Of a DNA stretch of 10,244 nt, positions 8,521 to 10,244 are shown piece after piece. The notes under the pieces were generated by a model. The model worked only from the letters and a program-made list of their open reading frames with translations. It did not search any database and had not been told where the DNA came from. Source of the DNA: Xanthobacteraceae bacterium (GTDB lineage: Bacteria > Pseudomonadota > Alphaproteobacteria > Rhizobiales > Xanthobacteraceae); assembly GCA_030037105.1 (NCBI GenBank), contig JASHRY010000312.1, positions 1 through 10,244 on the forward strand, read 5' to 3'. Position numbers and translations under genes: made by a program. Each line of letters begins with the position of its first letter. Position 1 is the stretch's first letter.

Positions 8521-9930
8521 ATGACGACGCCGAAGACCGTGATGAAAATGATCAAGGACAACGACGTGAAATTTGTCGATTTTCGTTTCACCGATCCGCG
8601 CGGCAAGTGGCAGCACGTCACGACCGATGTGAGCACGGTCGACGAAGACACGTTCGCCGAAGGGATCATGTTCGACGGCTCCTCGATTGCCGGCTGGAAG
8701 GCGATCCATGAATCGGACATGCAACTGATGCCCGACCCAGAAAGCGCCTGCATCGATCCGTTTTTTGCCGAGACGACGCTGGTGCTGATCTGCGACACGC
8801 TGGAGCCGCTCACCGGCGAGCCCTACAACCGCGACCCGCGTTCGATCGCCAAGAAGGCCGCCGGCTTGGTCAAATCCATGGGCATCGGCGACACGGTGTT
8901 TTTCGGACCGGAGGCCGAATTCTTCATCTTCGACGACGTGCGCTACGCCGCCACTCCCTACAACACCGGATTCCGCGTCGACTCCGTCGAATTCCCGACC
9001 AATTCCGACACCGTCTATGAAGGCGGCAATCTCGGCCACCATATCGGCTTCAAGAAGGGTTACTTCCCGGTGCCGCCCCAGGACACGGCGCAGGACATGC
9101 GCTCGGAGATGCTCGCAGCCATGGCCAAGATGGGGGCCAAGGTGGAGAAGCATCACCATGAAGTCGGCTCGGCGCAGCACGAGCTCGGCATGATCTTCGC
9201 CCCCATGGTGCGCATGGCGGACCAGATGCAGATTTACAAATACTGCGTGCAGCAGGTCGCGCAGGTCTACGGCAAGACCGCGACCTTCATGCCGAAGCCG
9301 ATCTACGGCGACAACGGCTCGGGCATGCACTGCCACCAATCGATCTGGAAGGGCGACAAGCCGCTGTTCGCCGGCAACAAATACGCCGATTTGTCGGATA
9401 CGGCGCTGCAATACATCGCCGGCATCCTCAAGCATGCGCGCACGATCAACGCCTTCACCAATCCGACGACGAACTCGTACAAGCGGCTGGTCCCGGGCTT
9501 CGAGGCGCCGGTGCTGCTCGCCTATTCGGTGCGCAACCGCTCTGCGAGCTGTCGCATTCCACTCGTCTCCTCGCCCAAGGGCAAGCGCGTGGAAGTGCGC
9601 TTCCCGGACCCGCTGTGCAACCCCTATCTCGGTTTTGCCGCCATGCTCATGGCCGGCCTCGACGGGATCAAGAACAAGCTCAATCCCGGAGAACCGACCG
9701 ACAAGGATCTTTACGATCTGCCGCCGAAGGAGTTGAAGAAAATTCCGACGGTGTGCGCCAGCTTGCGCGAGGCGCTCGCCTATCTCGACAAGGACCGCGA
9801 TTTCCTCAAGGCCGGCGGCGTATTTGACGACGACTTCATCGACGGTTACCTGGATCTCAAGATGCAGGAGGTGATTCGCTTCGAACACACCCCGCATCCG
9901 GTCGAATACGAGCTGTACTACTCGGCGTAA
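8521..9930 (+). CDS. glnA: Glutamine synthetase type I
   Basis: GlnA is a dodecameric cytoplasmic enzyme that makes glutamine from glutamate, ammonia and ATP. The length, 469 residues, matches GSI-beta. The beta-grasp signature FDGSSIAGW (51-59), metal and glutamate site motif [11 protein letters not shown] (128-138), ATP-binding signature [16 protein letters not shown] (259-274), RLVPGFEAP (322-330) and NRSASCRIP (339-347) are all present. Tyr398 in DLYDLPPKE aligns with the E. coli Tyr397 adenylylation site, so activity should be switched by GlnE. AAGGA lies ten nt before the ATG. It is presumably transcribed with glnB from the sigma-54 promoter; the 93-bp gap between them shows no -24/-12 match of its own. 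Transcription ends at the hairpins just downstream. Confidence 0.99.
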   Translation: MTTPKTVMKMIKDNDVKFVDFRFTDPRGKWQHVTTDVSTVDEDTFAEGIMFDGSSIAGWKAIHESDMQLMPDPESACIDPFFAETTLVLICDTLEPLTGEPYNRDPRSIAKKAAGLVKSMGIGDTVFFGPEAEFFIFDDVRYAATPYNTGFRVDSVEFPTNSDTVYEGGNLGHHIGFKKGYFPVPPQDTAQDMRSEMLAAMAKMGAKVEKHHHEVGSAQHELGMIFAPMVRMADQMQIYKYCVQQVAQVYGKTATFMPKPIYGDNGSGMHCHQSIWKGDKPLFAGNKYADLSDTALQYIAGILKHARTINAFTNPTTNSYKRLVPGFEAPVLLAYSVRNRSASCRIPLVSSPKGKRVEVRFPDPLCNPYLGFAAMLMAGLDGIKNKLNPGEPTDKDLYDLPPKELKKIPTVCASLREALAYLDKDRDFLKAGGVFDDDFIDGYLDLKMQEVIRFEHTPHPVEYELYYSA

Positions 9931-9948
9931 GTAAGCGTCCATCCTCCC

Positions 9949-9970
9949 TTGCATCGCGGACGCGATGCAA
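9949..9970 (+). terminator. Perfect hairpin after glnA without T tract
   Basis: TTGCATCGC, loop GGAC, GCGATGCAA gives a perfect 9-bp stem starting 18 nt after the glnA stop codon. It has no T run, so it may stabilise the mRNA 3' end or form the first half of a tandem terminator with the next hairpin, which begins six nt later. Confidence 0.5.
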
Positions 9971-9976
9971 ACTTGC

Positions 9977-10007
9977 GGGCGCCGTTGCCACGGCGCCCTT
10001 TTTCTTT
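9977..10007 (+). terminator. Rho-independent terminator of glnB-glnA
   Basis: GGGCGCCGT (9977-9985), loop TGCC, ACGGCGCCC (9990-9998) form a perfect GC-rich 9-bp stem followed by TTTTTCTTT. This is a strong intrinsic terminator, 46 nt after the glnA stop codon. Confidence 0.92.
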
Positions 10008-10058
10008 CGCTCCGCGGCCGGAACCGGCGTCGTGCCTCCGCGCGGCAAGAGGCGCCCA

Positions 10059-10244
10059 GAGTCCATTTCACTTAGGCTGAAGCATATCCTGCGTTTCGGA
10101 AGTAGTTTGCGCATTCCTGCGGAGGGAATGCGTTGAGCAAGGTTCCGATACGTCGCCAGGTCGTTTCGACGGTTCGCTCGTCGGCTTTTCTGAGCAGGGT
10201 CTTGAGCTTGGCGAAGACCTGCTCGATCGGATTGAGGTCTGGGC
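10059..10244 (-). mobile_element. IS630-family insertion sequence, one end
   Basis: The transposase end implies that an IS630-type element enters here. These elements insert at TA and have short terminal inverted repeats just outside the transposase stop codon. The stretch GAGTCCATTTCAC (10059-10071) is my guess for the terminal repeat. Its partner is outside the window and no clean TA flank is seen, so the left boundary is approximate. Confidence 0.5.
10072..10244 (-). CDS. IS630-family transposase, C-terminal fragment (5' part outside window)
   Basis: The minus strand entering from the right edge encodes PDLNPIEQVFAKLKTLLRKA and 36 further residues ending in ECANYFRNAGYASA, then TAA at 10074-10072. 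PDLNPIEQVFAKLK carries the last catalytic acidic residue (Glu) of the DDE nuclease in the IS630/Tc1-mariner superfamily, where the family reads SPDLNPIE. ECANYFRNAGY is the usual C-terminus of rhizobial IS630 transposases. The 56 visible codons are open and undamaged; the rest lies beyond the window, so I cannot tell whether the element is intact. It is convergent with glnA, beyond the terminator. Confidence 0.9.
   Translation of the reverse strand, partial: PDLNPIEQVFAKLKTLLRKADERTVETTWRRIGTLLNAFPPQECANYFRNAGYASA

Overview
This is an ordinary chromosomal window from an alphaproteobacterium, most likely of the Hyphomicrobiales (Bradyrhizobium/Rhodopseudomonas/Xanthobacteraceae side). The evidence is GC-rich DNA, the gene order lon-clpX-clpP-tig next to glnB-glnA, protein sequences typical of that group, and the fused nnrE-nnrD gene divergent from glnB. 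This is recognition from memory, not a database result.

Layout. Bases 1-6200 are read on the minus strand and form a protein quality-control block. In transcription order they hold tRNA-Leu(UAG) (6199-6115), tig (trigger factor), clpP, clpX and lon. lon runs off the left edge and lacks its C-terminal protease catalytic residues here. nnrD, also minus strand (7818-6325), is a bifunctional NAD(P)HX epimerase/dehydratase, a metabolite-repair enzyme. From about 7820 the plus strand takes over with glnB (PII signal protein) and glnA (type I glutamine synthetase), which form the nitrogen-assimilation operon. A strong match to a sigma-54 (RpoN) -24/-12 promoter lies 59 bp upstream of glnB. glnA is followed by two perfect hairpins, the second a textbook intrinsic terminator. 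After a short spacer, the right edge holds the C-terminal end of an IS630-family transposase on the minus strand.

How the genes work together. Trigger factor receives nascent chains at the ribosome. ClpX unfolds tagged or damaged proteins and feeds them to ClpP, and Lon degrades misfolded proteins independently. PII, uridylylated at Tyr51, reports nitrogen and 2-oxoglutarate status. It controls, through the NtrB/NtrC and adenylyltransferase cascade, both glnB-glnA transcription and adenylylation of GlnA at Tyr398.

I found no undescribed multi-gene system. The items worth a second look are regulatory or structural: an unexpected sigma-54-like site upstream of clpX, inverted repeats in the nnrD-glnB divergent region, a mosaic of dispersed-repeat-like palindromes in the clpP leader, a hairpin just before the clpX ribosome binding site, a triplicated motif between clpX and lon, and an IS630 element abutting the glnA terminator.
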